This document shows, piece by piece, positions 63,276-64,000 of a stretch of 64,000 nucleotides of DNA (the first letter of the stretch is position 1; each line of letters begins with the position of its first letter). A program made the translations under genes and the position numbers. The notes below the pieces were generated by a model. The model did not search any database and was not told the DNA's origin. It worked only from the letters and a program-made list of their open reading frames with translations. The stretch lies in contig NC_087062.1 of assembly GCF_963678635.1 (NCBI RefSeq), positions 7,986,193-8,050,192 of the forward strand, given 5' to 3'. Origin of the DNA: Symsagittifera roscoffensis (taxonomy: Eukaryota; Xenacoelomorpha; Acoela; Convolutidae).

Positions 63276-64000
63276 TCAGTGTAGCGTAGTCTAAAGTCCC
63301 ACCAAAAGTGATTGTCGTCTTATGTGATTGTTCATTCAGGAAACAAAAAACACTGATAGTAGCACAATAGATTTCTTCAGAACAACTCGAGACAAAGCAT
63401 TAACTGCGAGCTTTGCGCAACTTGTCTAGACAAGATTGAAATTACGTTAATATAAAATATTCAATTTTCCAGAAACTTGCAAGCACGCACTATATGTTTC
63501 AGTTCAGCGGTTGTAATTGATCCCAAACTTTTTTTTTACCTCAATCGTTTTTTGATCTGACGTCATTTTTTATTGTAATTTGAGATATTTTGATATTAAC
63601 CTGCTTTGACTTATGCTTTCAATTACCATAATGTATTGATGCATTCTGATGTATGCATAGAAGGAAAAGATGTTAATTTATATTCAGTATTTCATCTTTC
63701 AGAATTAGGAATCCATTAAAATTGAGTTCTTGATTTCAAGTTAGCGCACTCTCAAATTTCAGTAGCCGAAAGAAAGTATCTATCAACTACCCGGGTTGAC
63801 CTTCATTAACCTGAGAAAAAATGCTAGTCATAAAAACTGTATAAAATTTTTTCTAAATTTCTAATCTAAATTTGAAAAAAAAATGGTGTTTGGCCTATAA
63901 GTCGAGGTATTTTTTGTCTAAGATTAAAAAAAAAATTTTGGCAACAAAAGCTCATGATACAATATCAGAAATGAACCTTGTATGGCTGGTATTTTTTAAT
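63276..64000. other. No gene seen
   Basis: AT-rich. The phrase CTACCCGGGTTGACC at 63788 also occurs at 61511, a short dispersed repeat. No exon was recognised. Confidence 0.4.

Overview
The window looks like AT-rich nuclear DNA of an invertebrate animal. It has widely spaced small exons with GT-AG borders, long AT-rich introns, and LTR retrotransposons of the BEL/Pao and Ty3/gypsy types. I cannot name the taxon from the sequence. No rRNA, CRISPR array, operon or bacterial signal is visible.

Host gene (+ strand). Seven exons between 13.2 and 56.6 kb join with matching phases into one open frame of 357 codons: 13209-13378, 13938-14057, 43085-43333, 43776-43806, 44206-44467, 44796-44872 and 56476-56638. 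The 3' half encodes a Calx-beta fold, split by a Ser/Arg-rich insert. The 5' half is low-complexity and probably cytosolic. It could be the regulatory loop of a Na+/Ca2+ exchanger or another Calx-beta protein. The first and last exons of the gene lie outside the window or were not recognised. Introns 2 (29 kb) and 6 (11.6 kb) are swollen by mobile elements.

Mobile elements, left to right. (A) About 1.33-6.6 kb: a decayed BEL/Pao element, minus strand. (B) 7.0-8.5 kb: a 753-bp tandem duplication holding a 93-bp minisatellite. 8.7-15.6 kb: a hAT-like MITE, tRNA-like short repeats and several low-copy repeats. (C) 17254-36063: an 18.8-kb LTR element, minus strand, of Ty3/gypsy type. It has gag, protease, RT/RNase H and integrase, an envelope-like glycoprotein, and at least four accessory ORFs with no recognised homologue. 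Its LTRs differ by about 1% plus a 12-bp indel, yet its ORFs carry frameshifts and several TAA stops, and a 1.1-kb piece of gag is inverted. (D) 37237-41224: a dead minus-strand gypsy element distantly related to E. (E) 47635-55025: a complete 7.4-kb gypsy element, minus strand, with identical 363-bp LTRs, a 5-bp target duplication and one intact 2184-codon gag-pol ORF, so it looks recent and possibly active. At 55.6-56.2 kb is a Tc1/mariner-like foldback MITE. At 62.3-62.7 kb is a solo LTR related to element C, in the opposite orientation.

All four protein-coding retroelements (A, C, D, E) lie on the minus strand, antisense to the host gene. The most unusual material is element C: its size, its accessory ORFs flanking gag and env, the internal inversion, and an LTR hairpin that shows compensatory change in the related solo LTR.
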